From JAWHTC01 sp032586155 (GTDB lineage: Bacteria; Pseudomonadota; Alphaproteobacteria; Rhodobacterales; Rhodobacteraceae), in NCBI RefSeq assembly GCF_032586155.1, contig NZ_JAWHTC010000007.1:1-64000 (forward strand): a stretch of 64,000 nt of DNA, written 5' to 3'. Position 1 is the stretch's first letter, and the number at the start of each line of letters is the position of its first letter. The position numbers and the translations under genes are program-made. Of this stretch, positions 18,210 to 27,149 are shown piece by piece. Below the pieces are notes generated by a model. The model made no database searches and was not told the DNA's origin. It was given only the letters and a program-made list of their open reading frames with translations.

Positions 18210-19187
18210 ATGGACATCGCGGCGACCGCAGAAAAGATTGCAAAGGGCGACCGGCGGGCGCTGGCGCGGGCGATCACCATGGTGGAAAGCAGCCGCGACG
18301 ATCACCGGGCGCAGGCGACCGAGTTGCTGGAGACGTTGAAGCCGCAGGGGCGGCAGGCGGTACGGATTGGCCTGTCGGGCACGCCGGGGGTTGGCAAGTC
18401 GACCTTTATCGAGGCCTTTGGCTGTTTGCTGACTGGCAAGGGGCTGAAGGTGGCGGTTTTGGCGGTTGATCCGTCGAGTGCGCGGTCGGGTGGGTCGATT
18501 TTGGGTGACAAGACGCGGATGGAGCGGCTGTCGCGCGATCCCAACGCGTTTATTCGGCCTTCTCCGTCGCAAAGCCAATTGGGCGGGGTGGCAAGGCGGA
18601 CGCGCGAGGCGATCGAGCTGTGCGAGGCGGCGGATTTCGACGTGATCCTGATCGAGACCGTAGGGGTGGGCCAGTCGGAAACCATGGTGGCCGAGATGGC
18701 GGACCTGTTCGTGCTGCTGCTGGCCCCGGCGGGGGGCGACGAGTTGCAGGGCGTGAAGCGCGGCATCATGGAGATGGCCGACCTGATCCTGGTCAACAAG
18801 GCGGATGGTGATCTGAAACCCGCCGCGACGCGGACCTGTGCAGACTACATGGGCGCGTTGAAACTGCTGCGCAAGCGGCCGCAGGACCCGGCAGGGTTTC
18901 CCAAGGCGATGATGGTGTCGGCGCTGGCGGAAGAAGGTTTGAACACGGCCTGGGGCGAGATGTCATCGTTGGTGCAATGGCGGCGCGAGAACGGGCATTT
19001 CGACGGGGCGCGGGCGGCGCAGGCGCGGTTCTGGTTCGGCGAAGAGGTGCGGCAGGGGTTGCTGCGGCAGCTTGAAACGCCCGAGGCGCGGGCGGTGATG
19101 GCGACGCTGGCCGAAAAGGTGGCAACCGGGGATATGAGCGCCACGCGGGCGGCGGAAGAGGTGCTGGCGCGGTTAGGCGGAGCATAG
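18210..19187 (+). CDS. meaB: Methylmalonyl-CoA mutase-associated GTPase MeaB (ArgK)
   Basis: This 325-residue G3E-family GTPase has P-loop GTPGVGKST, the Mg/switch segment AVDPSSARSGGSILGDKTRM, IETVGVGQSE and the base-recognition NKAD. MeaB protects and reloads the B12-dependent methylmalonyl-CoA mutase in propionyl-CoA assimilation. The mutase is not in the window, but prpE at 63438 supplies propionyl-CoA. AAGGAGAC precedes the start by seven bases. The gene diverges from hrpB with a gap of about 100 bases. Confidence 0.95.
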   Translation: MDIAATAEKIAKGDRRALARAITMVESSRDDHRAQATELLETLKPQGRQAVRIGLSGTPGVGKSTFIEAFGCLLTGKGLKVAVLAVDPSSARSGGSILGDKTRMERLSRDPNAFIRPSPSQSQLGGVARRTREAIELCEAADFDVILIETVGVGQSETMVAEMADLFVLLLAPAGGDELQGVKRGIMEMADLILVNKADGDLKPAATRTCADYMGALKLLRKRPQDPAGFPKAMMVSALAEEGLNTAWGEMSSLVQWRRENGHFDGARAAQARFWFGEEVRQGLLRQLETPEARAVMATLAEKVATGDMSATRAAEEVLARLGGA

Positions 19188-19464
19188 GCCACGCTGGTCC
19201 TTTTGGATTTGTTCATGAGCCGCGCTTTGACGCGGAATCCCGAACGGCCCTTAGCAGAAAGCAAGGCGCATGGCCGCAACGAGCCCATACCACCAATGCT
19301 GCGCCTCGAAGGAATGTCTGCAATAGTGATGGAATCATCTGATCCGATAATTCCTGCAGGACATACCATGAAGATTGCGAACCCGCTTCCACTAGTGAAA
19401 GACATAAAGAAGTCCAAATGCTTCCAGCCCGCTCTCGCCATATCTACCAGCTATTCGATGTTGG

Positions 19465-19944
19465 ATGTCCAGGGATAGGCTTGCCGCGATTAAGTCGCTC
19501 AATACCCGACAGGCGACCGTTGCCGACGCAATCCCACTCAGTGGGTTGATCCAGCGCACAATTCGCGTTTCGAATTCCAAGGACTACGATCAAAAATCTA
19601 TCGACATGTTGTGCGCGATTTTTGAACCGGAGCCGGTCGCCGAAAGAATTGAAAACGAGCTAATTCTTCTTTGCTTCATGGGCACCGAACTTGTTGGAGC
19701 GGTGGGGCTGAAGGATGACTATCTGCGTTCCATGTTCGTGGACCCTACTTATCATGGGCGAGGGTTGGGCAAAATGCTGGTTTCAAGAATTGAAGAGGAG
19801 GCACGACAAAAAGCAATCCCGGAAATGATGCTTCATTCATCACTGACTGCGCGGGAATTTTATTCAGCTCTCGGTTATGAATTTGTGGAGTTCCAATCAT
19901 ACCCGGAAGGACCATTCGTCTTGATGAGTAAGCCGCTCCGATAG
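19465..19944 (+). CDS. GNAT-family N-acetyltransferase
   Basis: This 159-residue protein has the acetyl-CoA loop in the form LRSMFVDPTYHGRGLGKMLV (Q/RxxGxG/A motif HGRGLG) and a C-terminal ARxFYxxxGYE segment, here TAREFYSALGYEFVE. It would acetylate an amine on a protein or small molecule. The surrounding DNA (about 19190-20340) and the codon choices (AAA, TTT, GAA) are AT-richer than the neighbours, suggesting acquisition. No ribosome binding site is obvious before the chosen ATG, so the start is uncertain. Confidence 0.8.
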   Translation: MSRDRLAAIKSLNTRQATVADAIPLSGLIQRTIRVSNSKDYDQKSIDMLCAIFEPEPVAERIENELILLCFMGTELVGAVGLKDDYLRSMFVDPTYHGRGLGKMLVSRIEEEARQKAIPEMMLHSSLTAREFYSALGYEFVEFQSYPEGPFVLMSKPLR

Positions 19945-20353
19945 CAACTTCTGGGAATCAAAAGGAAGGCACGAAGCGCAGTCTCCAGACAGCTCAACGA
20001 TCGCCCGAGAAAGGCCTTGCAATCCGAAACGCTTGCAAAGAAATTTGCCCGATGTAGTGCGGCCATCAGTTGAATTATCAGTAAGAGCAGACACTCGTTT
20101 CCTCGATGCGGACGGCTGTTTTGTCCGCCCTGCAGACATCCGTGTGAAGCGTGACGAACCGCAACTCACGCTATGACTAAACCTTCCATTATGTAGAAAA
20201 TGCGGCGAGGCGTGAATACTGGTTAGGAATGTGTCGGCTGTTTCCGCTAGCGTCGCATCGTGTCGTTTTCTGACCATTGAAATGACTTTGCCACGCTTGA
20301 CGGCGGGAAAGGGCGGTTCCTAGGCTTGCACTGAAAGCCAAGGGAGATCGGCC
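19945..20353. other. Gap in the AT-richer patch
   Basis: About 400 bases without a supported gene. Frames on both strands lack ribosome binding sites and recognisable motifs. Only the last 15 bases (AAGGGAGA) serve the downstream flavoprotein gene. Confidence 0.35.
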
Positions 20354-22765
20354 ATGAAATCGCACTACAGGGTTGTCGTCATCGGGGGTGGGGTTGTCGG
20401 GACCTCGGTTCTCTATCACCTGGCCAAGTTTGGCTGGACCGATGTCTGCCTGATCGAGCGTGGTGAATATGCCTGTGGGTCGTCCTGGCACGCGGCGGGG
20501 GGTATTCACGCGCTGAATGCGGACCCGAACATGGCGGCGTTGCAGGCCTATACGATCGATTTGTTGTCCGAGGTGTCGGAAGAGGCCGGAGTTGATATCA
20601 ACCTGCACATGACCGGTGGCTTGACCCTGGCCGGGACGCCCGAGCGCTGGGAATGGTTGCAGGCCAATTACCGCACCTTCCAGTCGATCGGCATTGATGA
20701 CTGTCAGTTGATGAGCCCGGAAGAGGCGTTGGAGCGCAACCCGATCATGTCCAAGGAGGGTGTGCTGGGCGCGATGTGGGCGGATCGCGAGGGGTATCTG
20801 GATACGACCTCGACGGTGGTGGCCTATGCCACGGCAGCGAAAAAACGCGGCGCCGAGGTGGTATTGCGCAACCGCGTGCTGGAGCTGAACCAGAAGCCCG
20901 ACGGTTGGGAAGTGGTGACCGAGCAGGGCACCGTGACTTGTGAGCACGTGGTCAACGCGGGCGGCCTTTGGGCCAAACAGTTGGGCCGGATGGCCGGGAT
21001 CGAACTGCCGGTTTCGCCCTTGAAACACCATTATTTCGTGACCGACACCGTGCCCGAACTGGAGGCGATTGATTTCGAGGTGCCAATGACCGTGGACCTT
21101 GAGGGGTTCACCTACACCCGTCAGGACCAGAAGGGGCTGCTGGTCGGCATCTATGAAATCGAGCATGAACACTGGGCCATGGATGGCGCGCCGTGGGATT
21201 ACGGGCAGGAGCTGTTCCAGGAACAGACCGACCGGATCGAGAACGAGTTGATGTGTGCCTATGCGCGCTATCCGGCGTTGGAAAACGTCGGCATCAAGAC
21301 CTGGGTCAACGGGGCGTTCACCTTCAGCCCCGATGGCAACCCGCTGGTTGGACCGGTGCCGGGCAAGCGCGGTTATTGGAGCGCCTGTGCGGTGATGGCC
21401 GGGTTCCTGCAGGGTGGCGGCGTGGGCAAGACCCTGGCCGAGTGGATGATCCATGGCGAGCCCGAGACCGACGCGTGGTCGATGGATGTGGCGCGTTACG
21501 GCGATTATGCGCAGAACAAGCGCTATATCGGCGAGACGACGGGGCAGTTCTATTCCCGCCGCTTCGTGATGTCCTATCCCAACGAGCAGTTGCCCGCCGG
21601 GCGGCCGTTGAAGATGGCGCCGGCGCATGACGCGATGAGTGAGGCCGGGTGCCGCTGGGGCGTGTCGTGGGATTTGGAAACGCCGCTATACTTCGCACCG
21701 AGCAAGGATTTCGAGGAGAACCTGACGCTGAAACGGTCCAATGCCTTCGATATCGTGGCCGAGGAATGCAAGGCGATCCGCGAGGGTGTTGGGCTGATGG
21801 ATATTACCGGGTTCTCGCGCTACGAGATTACCGGGCCGAACGCCGAGGCATGGCTGGATAAGCTTTTGTCGACCAAGCTGCCTGGACCGGGACGGGCGCG
21901 GCTGGCAGTGATGCTGAGCGAGACCGGGCGGCTCAAGGGCGACCTGACGCTGCTGAATTGGGGTGACGGGACCTACTGGATCATGGGGTCCTATTACTTG
22001 CGGGCCTGGCACATGCGGTGGTTCAATGACCATCTGGAGGACGGGGTTTCGGTCCGTGATCTTGGCGAGGAAATGTGCGGGTTTGGCGTTGTCGGACCCA
22101 AGGCGCTGGCCGTGGTCGAGAAGCTTGCCGAACGGGATATCAGCGGTCTACCGTTCATGGGTTGTGGCAGGTTCGATATCGGACTGGTGGGCGCCCATGT
22201 GGCGCGAATGTCCGTGACCGGCGAGATGGGCTATGAGATCAACTGCCGGATGGGCGACCACATCAAGCTACGGCGGATGCTGCTGGAGGCCGGGGCGGGC
22301 GAGGGTATCCGCGAATGCGGCTTCAATGCGATGCTGTCGACACGGCTGGAGAAATCCTTCGGCATCTGGTCGGCAGAGTTCACCCAGGACCGCACGCCGG
22401 CGATGACCGGCATGGACCGCTGGATCGCCTGGGACAAGGGCGAGTTCATCGGGCGCGAGGCGGCCTTGGCCGAGCGCGATGGCAATGGGCCGTCGAAGGT
22501 GATGGTGACGTTGGAGCTGGAAGATGGGGACGCGGATGCCAGCGGCTATGAGCCGGTCTGGGCCGGGGCGGAGAACCTTGTGGGATTCGTGACATCGGGT
22601 GGCTATGGGCATCATTTGAAGAAATCACTGGCGCTGGCGTTGGTGGATCCAGATCGCGCGGCAGAAGGCACCGAGTTGTCGGTGCATGTGGTCGGGGTCG
22701 AACGGAAGGCGCGCGTCGTGGCGGCTTCGCCCTATGACCCGCAGGGCAAGGCGATGCGGGGATGA
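20354..22765 (+). CDS. Dimethylglycine/sarcosine dehydrogenase-like FAD protein with GcvT domain
   Basis: This 803-residue two-part flavoprotein has an N-terminal DAO-type FAD domain (IGGGVVGTS near residue 10) in which GSSWHAAGG holds the His to which FAD is covalently bound in this family. The C-terminal half is a GcvT/aminomethyltransferase-like folate domain. It should oxidatively demethylate dimethylglycine, sarcosine or a similar N-methyl compound and pass the one-carbon unit to tetrahydrofolate. AAGGGAGA precedes the ATG. The MttB-like gene follows on the same transcript, pointing to betaine or methylamine use. Confidence 0.9.
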   Translation: MKSHYRVVVIGGGVVGTSVLYHLAKFGWTDVCLIERGEYACGSSWHAAGGIHALNADPNMAALQAYTIDLLSEVSEEAGVDINLHMTGGLTLAGTPERWEWLQANYRTFQSIGIDDCQLMSPEEALERNPIMSKEGVLGAMWADREGYLDTTSTVVAYATAAKKRGAEVVLRNRVLELNQKPDGWEVVTEQGTVTCEHVVNAGGLWAKQLGRMAGIELPVSPLKHHYFVTDTVPELEAIDFEVPMTVDLEGFTYTRQDQKGLLVGIYEIEHEHWAMDGAPWDYGQELFQEQTDRIENELMCAYARYPALENVGIKTWVNGAFTFSPDGNPLVGPVPGKRGYWSACAVMAGFLQGGGVGKTLAEWMIHGEPETDAWSMDVARYGDYAQNKRYIGETTGQFYSRRFVMSYPNEQLPAGRPLKMAPAHDAMSEAGCRWGVSWDLETPLYFAPSKDFEENLTLKRSNAFDIVAEECKAIREGVGLMDITGFSRYEITGPNAEAWLDKLLSTKLPGPGRARLAVMLSETGRLKGDLTLLNWGDGTYWIMGSYYLRAWHMRWFNDHLEDGVSVRDLGEEMCGFGVVGPKALAVVEKLAERDISGLPFMGCGRFDIGLVGAHVARMSVTGEMGYEINCRMGDHIKLRRMLLEAGAGEGIRECGFNAMLSTRLEKSFGIWSAEFTQDRTPAMTGMDRWIAWDKGEFIGREAALAERDGNGPSKVMVTLELEDGDADASGYEPVWAGAENLVGFVTSGGYGHHLKKSLALALVDPDRAAEGTELSVHVVGVERKARVVAASPYDPQGKAMRG

Positions 22766-22792
22766 TCCTGTTGGTGTTGCGTTTGCGGAAGG

Positions 22793-22837
22793 GCGCCCCT
22801 GCGGTGGTGTCCCGCCCACCCACCCCCGCAGGGGCGC
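22793..22837. repeat. Hairpin family, copy B, over the MttB start region
   Basis: A perfect 12-bp stem (22793-22804 with 22826-22837) has a 21-base loop containing CCCGCCCACCCACCC. The right arm holds GGGG at 22831-22834, the only Shine-Dalgarno-like run before ATG 22842. When folded, this site is paired. The loop matches copies A and C. Confidence 0.75.
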
Positions 22838-22841
22838 GGAT

Positions 22842-24380
22842 ATGAGCGTGCGCACGGGCGGCCGCCGCGGACGCCGGAAAACGGCGGAGGATGCGCCCAA
22901 GCGCAAGGTCGATTACCGCAACCTGCGTAATCCATTTCCGCGGATGCGGCTGTTTTCCGATGACCGGATTGCGGCCATTCACGAGGCCTCGCTCGAGGTG
23001 CTGGAACGACTGGGCATGAAGGTCCTGCTGCCGGAGGCGCGCAAGCTGTTCAAGGCGGGCGGGGCGAAGGTGGACGACGCCAGCGAGATGGTATTCATCG
23101 GGCGCGAGATGGTCGAGGCCGCGCTGGCCACGGCACCGAAGCGGTTTGAGGCAAGGGCCGGGATACGCGCGCGGGACCTGACCTTTGAGTTGGGGCGGCT
23201 GATCTTCCAACCCGGGGCCGGATGTCCGCATGCGACCGACCTGGAACGGGGACGCAGGCCCGGCACCGAGCGGGATTTCCGCGAGCTGGTGACGCTGACA
23301 CAGGCTTTTGACGTGCTGCACATGGTGCCGCCACTGGTCGAGCCACAGGATGTGGCGCCGAATGTACGGCATTACGCGATGACGCAGGCGCAGCTGACCC
23401 TGTCGGACAAGCTGCCCTTTGTTTACGCGCGCGGGACACCACAGGTGACGGACGCGTTCGAGATGATCCGCGATTTTCGCGGAGTTACGGATGACGCGTT
23501 CGCGGCGACCTCGCATTGCTATACGATCATCAACACCAATTCGCCCCGCGTGCTGGACATTCCAATGGCGCGGGGGCTGATCGATTTCGCCCGCGCGGGG
23601 CAGATGAGTATCGTCACGCCGTTCACGTTGATGGGGGCGATGGCGCCGATCACGGTGGCAGGGGCGATGACGCTGAGCCATGCCGAGGCGCTGGCGGCGA
23701 TCACGCTGACTCAGCTGGCGCGGGCCGGGGCACCGGTGTGCTATGGGACCTTCACCAGCAATGTGGACATGAAGAGCGGCGCGCCGGCGTTTGGCACGCC
23801 CGAGCATTTCAAGGCCTCGCTGGTGGCGGGGCAATTGGCGGATTTGGTGGGGTTGCCCTGGCGGTCAGCCAGCGGGTCTGCGGCGAACATGGGCGATGCG
23901 CAGGCGGCGAACGAGACCCAGTTCGGGACCTGGGGATGCCTGCTGGGCGGGGCGACGGTGGTGATCCATTCGGCCGGGTGGCTGGAAGGGGGGCTGACGA
24001 TTTCCTACGAGAAGATGATCACCGATCTGGAAGTGCTGCAGATGGTGGCGGAGATGTGTGCCGAGACCCCGGCGGGCGAGGCCGAGATCGGGTTGGGCGC
24101 GCTGGAAGAGGTGCAGCCAAGCGGCCATTTCTTTGGCGCGGCGCACACGATGGAACGCTATCAGACCGAGTTTTACAGTCCCCTGGTCGGCGACTGGTCG
24201 AATTTCGGGACTTGGACCGAACGGGGTGCGGTGGATGCGACCACCCGGGCTACGGGCATCTGGAAGCGGATTGTCGAAGAGCGGCAGGGCGCGCCTGAGG
24301 TGGACCGTGACCGGGTCGAGGCGTTGGCGGTGTTCATTGCGAAACGCAGTGCAGAAGGGGGCGCGCCGCCGGAGAGTTGA
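22842..24380 (+). CDS. MttB-family methyltransferase (non-pyrrolysine)
   Basis: A 512-residue protein of the trimethylamine methyltransferase superfamily, recognisable from DDRIAAIHEASLEVLERLGMKVL at the N terminus and the TIM-barrel middle. It is read through without an in-frame TAG, so it belongs to the non-pyrrolysine branch that includes glycine-betaine methyltransferases feeding a corrinoid protein. I see no corrinoid protein in the window. ATG 22842 follows the hairpin by four bases; the frame is open upstream but runs through the hairpin. It is cotranscribed with the dimethylglycine-dehydrogenase-like gene. Confidence 0.9.
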   Translation: MSVRTGGRRGRRKTAEDAPKRKVDYRNLRNPFPRMRLFSDDRIAAIHEASLEVLERLGMKVLLPEARKLFKAGGAKVDDASEMVFIGREMVEAALATAPKRFEARAGIRARDLTFELGRLIFQPGAGCPHATDLERGRRPGTERDFRELVTLTQAFDVLHMVPPLVEPQDVAPNVRHYAMTQAQLTLSDKLPFVYARGTPQVTDAFEMIRDFRGVTDDAFAATSHCYTIINTNSPRVLDIPMARGLIDFARAGQMSIVTPFTLMGAMAPITVAGAMTLSHAEALAAITLTQLARAGAPVCYGTFTSNVDMKSGAPAFGTPEHFKASLVAGQLADLVGLPWRSASGSAANMGDAQAANETQFGTWGCLLGGATVVIHSAGWLEGGLTISYEKMITDLEVLQMVAEMCAETPAGEAEIGLGALEEVQPSGHFFGAAHTMERYQTEFYSPLVGDWSNFGTWTERGAVDATTRATGIWKRIVEERQGAPEVDRDRVEALAVFIAKRSAEGGAPPES

Positions 24381-24406
24381 GGCCGTCGCGGAAGGCGCTG
24401 TTACGC

Positions 24407-24436
24407 GGGTCCCGGCCTGCGACCGGGTCCTTTTTT
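24407..24436 (+). terminator. Intrinsic terminator after the MttB gene
   Basis: GGTCCCGG and CCGGGTCC form a stem with one mismatch around a seven-base loop, followed by TTTTTT at 24431-24436. It ends the dimethylglycine dehydrogenase/MttB transcript. Confidence 0.75.
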
Positions 24437-24550
24437 CGTGCAGCCGAAAATCGCGTGTCGCGGATGGGCGGACATGTCGTGGATGGAACAGCCGCGCCAA
24501 ACGGATGCCCGACAAGTTGACCCTGTTACCGGATCAACGAAGGGCGTCAC

Positions 24551-25432
24551 ATGACAAACAGATCGGGCATGGTTCTGGTGTTCCTAGCCGGGGTGCTGTG
24601 GTCGACCGTGGGACTTGGCATCCGGATGATCCAGGAGGCCGAAGTGTGGCAGATCATGCTCTATCGATCGATCAGCCTGTCGACCTTTCTGTTCTTTGTC
24701 ATCCTGTTCCGGTCGGGTCAGAACCCGTTTGCGGCGGCCCGGCGCAACGGGTTTGCCGGGGCGATCGGGGCGCTGGGGCTGGTGTCGGCCTATACCGGCG
24801 CGATCTACTCGATCCAGAACACCTCTGTCGCCAATGCGATGCTGCTGTTTGCGGTGGCGCCCTTTGTCACGGCCATTCTTGGGTGGATCGTGTTGGGTGA
24901 ACGGGTGCGGCGGGCCACGTGGATTGCCATTGTCTTCGGGGTCGCGGGCATCGTCATTATGGTGAGCGACAAGTCGGGCACCGGCACGATGGGTGGCAAC
25001 CTTGCTGCCTTGTTCTCGGCTGTTGGTTTTGCCGTGTTCACGGTGGCGCTGCGCTGGGGCAAATCATCGGACATGTTGCCGGCGGTGTTCCTGTCGGGGC
25101 TGTTTGCCGTCGCCATCACGCTGAGCGTCTGTGCCGCAACCGGTCTGCCGCTGATCCTGACGCCCAACGATGGCGGTGTCGCGCTGGCCATGGGGGTGGG
25201 GCAGGTGGGGCTTGGGCTGCTGCTCTACACCATTGGGTCCAAGACGGTTCCGGCGGTGGAGCTGACGCTCTTGTCGATGGCCGAGGTGGTGCTGGGGCCG
25301 GTCTGGGTCTGGCTGTTTCTGGGTGAGGCGGTATCGGTGAACACGATGATCGGCGGCGTGATCCTGTTGGCGGCAATCCTGGGTAACGCGGTGTCGGGGA
25401 TGCGGCGCAAGCCGCCGCCGCAGATGCCATAG
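24551..25432 (+). CDS. EamA-family (DMT) permease
   Basis: This 293-residue integral membrane protein has two EamA repeats and about ten helices, starting MTNRSGMVLVFLAGVLWSTVGLGIRM. It probably exports a metabolite. It lies downstream of the MttB terminator and so is likely transcribed separately. It is only distantly similar to the other EamA protein at 7691-8590. Confidence 0.87.
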   Translation: MTNRSGMVLVFLAGVLWSTVGLGIRMIQEAEVWQIMLYRSISLSTFLFFVILFRSGQNPFAAARRNGFAGAIGALGLVSAYTGAIYSIQNTSVANAMLLFAVAPFVTAILGWIVLGERVRRATWIAIVFGVAGIVIMVSDKSGTGTMGGNLAALFSAVGFAVFTVALRWGKSSDMLPAVFLSGLFAVAITLSVCAATGLPLILTPNDGGVALAMGVGQVGLGLLLYTIGSKTVPAVELTLLSMAEVVLGPVWVWLFLGEAVSVNTMIGGVILLAAILGNAVSGMRRKPPPQMP

Positions 25433-25646
25433 CGGGTCGGTTGCGGATTGGCACCGCTGTGGGGCCTGGCATGTTGTGGCGAGTTTTAAACGCAGGGGCT
25501 GCAATAGGGCATTTGCTGAGGTTTTCCAGCGCTGGTTGACAAGCGTCACCGGGGTTGGCGGTGTCGGGGTCAAATTGGTGCGTTTCCGTGCGAGTAACTG
25601 CGGGGCGTGCCACCGTGGCCCGTACCGCACGATGGGCTCTGCGTGT

Positions 25647-26801
25647 TCAGAAGCCGGGGAAGCGCGACAGGCCATACCCGGTCAATCCCGGCGCGGCACC
25701 GGTTTTCACGAGATCGACCATATGGGCGGCGATGGCAGGCGCCAGGGTTATGCCGCTATGGGTTGCAACAATGATCAGACCATCCGATCCGGGCAGGGGA
25801 CCGGCGATGGTCAGCCCGTCCTCGGGGTAGGGGCGGACACCGATTTGAAGGTGGCAGTCCTCGAGCCGGACCCTGGTTGGTAAATCGGGGATGACCTGGG
25901 CGGCGCGCTTGAGCAGGGCGGTGCCGCCACGCTGCATGGCGGATGGGCTGCGGTCCTCCCAGATGATGCCATCGACATCGTCCGAGCCGATCCGGATGCC
26001 GCCATTGGGGGCGGGCAGCATGTGCAGCTCGTTCGTGGTTGAGCCGTAGATCACGCGGGTCAGCGGGTTGGGGGCGATGGGCGGTGTGGTCAGCAAAAGC
26101 CCTGGCACCTGGCGAAGGGGAAAGCGGGTTGAAAAACCGTCAAAGCCCGTGAGTTGGGCCAGCAGGGATCCGGTATCTGCTCCGGCGGCAAGGATGACAT
26201 TTGCGGCATGGATCGAGCCGTTGCTGGTTTCGACCCCCTGTATGGCACCGTCATCATCAGCGATCAGCGCCTGTGCCGGGCAGTTTTCACGGATGTTGGC
26301 ACCAGCAAGGCGGGCCAATTCAGCGAAGGTGCGAGCCGCTTTGGGGGCGTCGACCACCATGTCGGACGGCAGCAGTAGCGCCTCGGCGTCGGCGGGCAGG
26401 CTCAGGGCCGGGGTTTCAGCCTGCAGGGCCGCCCCATCCAGCCATTCACAGGGATAGCCGAACCGCGTAAGCGCGGCAAAATCGTCCTGCATGGCGCGAA
26501 ACCCGGCCGCATCCGAGCGTGAGACCACCTGAAGCGCGCCGGTCTGGCGGATGCCGATTTGTTCGGCACCATATTCCGCGATCAGTGCCTGGTAACCCGC
26601 GACGCCGGCAGCGTTCAGGCGGTGATAGGCGGCGTTAGTCGTCTTGGACGAGGCATTGGCCCAGGCAAAGCTGTTGCCGGTGGTGCCCTCGGCCAGCGTA
26701 CCTTGTTCCAGCAGTGTCGCGCGCAACCCGGCCCGGGTCAGGGCGTAGGCGATACTGCAGCCGATGATGCCGCCGCCGATGATGATGATTTCCTGTGTCA
26801 T
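25647..26801 (-). CDS. FAD-dependent amino-acid oxidase family (DAO) protein
   Basis: This 384-residue protein begins MTQEIIIIGGGIIGCSIAYAL, the GxGxxG FAD fold of the glycine oxidase / D-amino-acid dehydrogenase group, and ends with the DAO-type segment YPEDGLTIAGPLPGSDGLII and a THSGITLAPA helix. It should oxidise a D-amino acid or N-methyl amine. There is no signal peptide. Start 26801 is chosen because the FAD fold starts directly there; ATG 26819 is also possible and neither has a good Shine-Dalgarno site. Confidence 0.85.
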   Translation of the reverse strand: MTQEIIIIGGGIIGCSIAYALTRAGLRATLLEQGTLAEGTTGNSFAWANASSKTTNAAYHRLNAAGVAGYQALIAEYGAEQIGIRQTGALQVVSRSDAAGFRAMQDDFAALTRFGYPCEWLDGAALQAETPALSLPADAEALLLPSDMVVDAPKAARTFAELARLAGANIRENCPAQALIADDDGAIQGVETSNGSIHAANVILAAGADTGSLLAQLTGFDGFSTRFPLRQVPGLLLTTPPIAPNPLTRVIYGSTTNELHMLPAPNGGIRIGSDDVDGIIWEDRSPSAMQRGGTALLKRAAQVIPDLPTRVRLEDCHLQIGVRPYPEDGLTIAGPLPGSDGLIIVATHSGITLAPAIAAHMVDLVKTGAAPGLTGYGLSRFPGF

Positions 26802-27149
26802 GGCGGCACGCTGGGTCATGCGATGATCGGGGTCAAGCCAATCCGATAGTTTGTTGGCTCGGGACATATGATCTGGGTCCGATGGTGGCAGGTATTCCGC
26901 CACGTGATGCCAAGGGTAAAATCATTTGATTCAGCCACTCGACCAAGAGGGGTGACAAATAAGGTATCCTCGGCTAGCGTGACCCGGCAACCAAAACGGA
27001 GGGTGCAATATGTATCGTGGGATCTGGTTCACACTAACCTGAACAGTCCATCCCAGAGCGGACGCTGTTCGGACCGGCAGGCACCCCTGCCCGGAAACAA
27101 CGTCGTCTGAAAACATATTGTCTTTTTGCTCTGTGAAGGAGCCCCCCGC
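26802..27149. other. Leader region of the ABC exporter operon
   Basis: This 348-base divergent gap contains the possible ten-residue leader ORF described next, and a small hairpin GGCAGG-CACC-CCTGCC at 27076-27091. AAGGAG at 27136-27141 serves the ABC gene. No other gene is visible. Confidence 0.4.
27010..27042 (+). CDS. Possible leader peptide of ten residues
   Basis: GGAGGG at 26998-27003 lies six bases before an ATG that opens a ten-codon frame (MYRGIWFTLT) ended by TGA. The Shine-Dalgarno site is stronger than those of many real genes here. The frame is followed by a hairpin and then the ABC exporter. It may be a regulatory leader, or chance. Confidence 0.3.
   Translation: MYRGIWFTLT

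Noticed and set aside
19203..19478. Small open frame before the GNAT gene
   Set aside because: No ribosome binding site, no family features and overlap with the GNAT start; treated as non-coding.
22842..24380. Possible pyrrolysine-containing trimethylamine methyltransferase
   Set aside because: The frame is open with no in-frame TAG, so there is no site for pyrrolysine.
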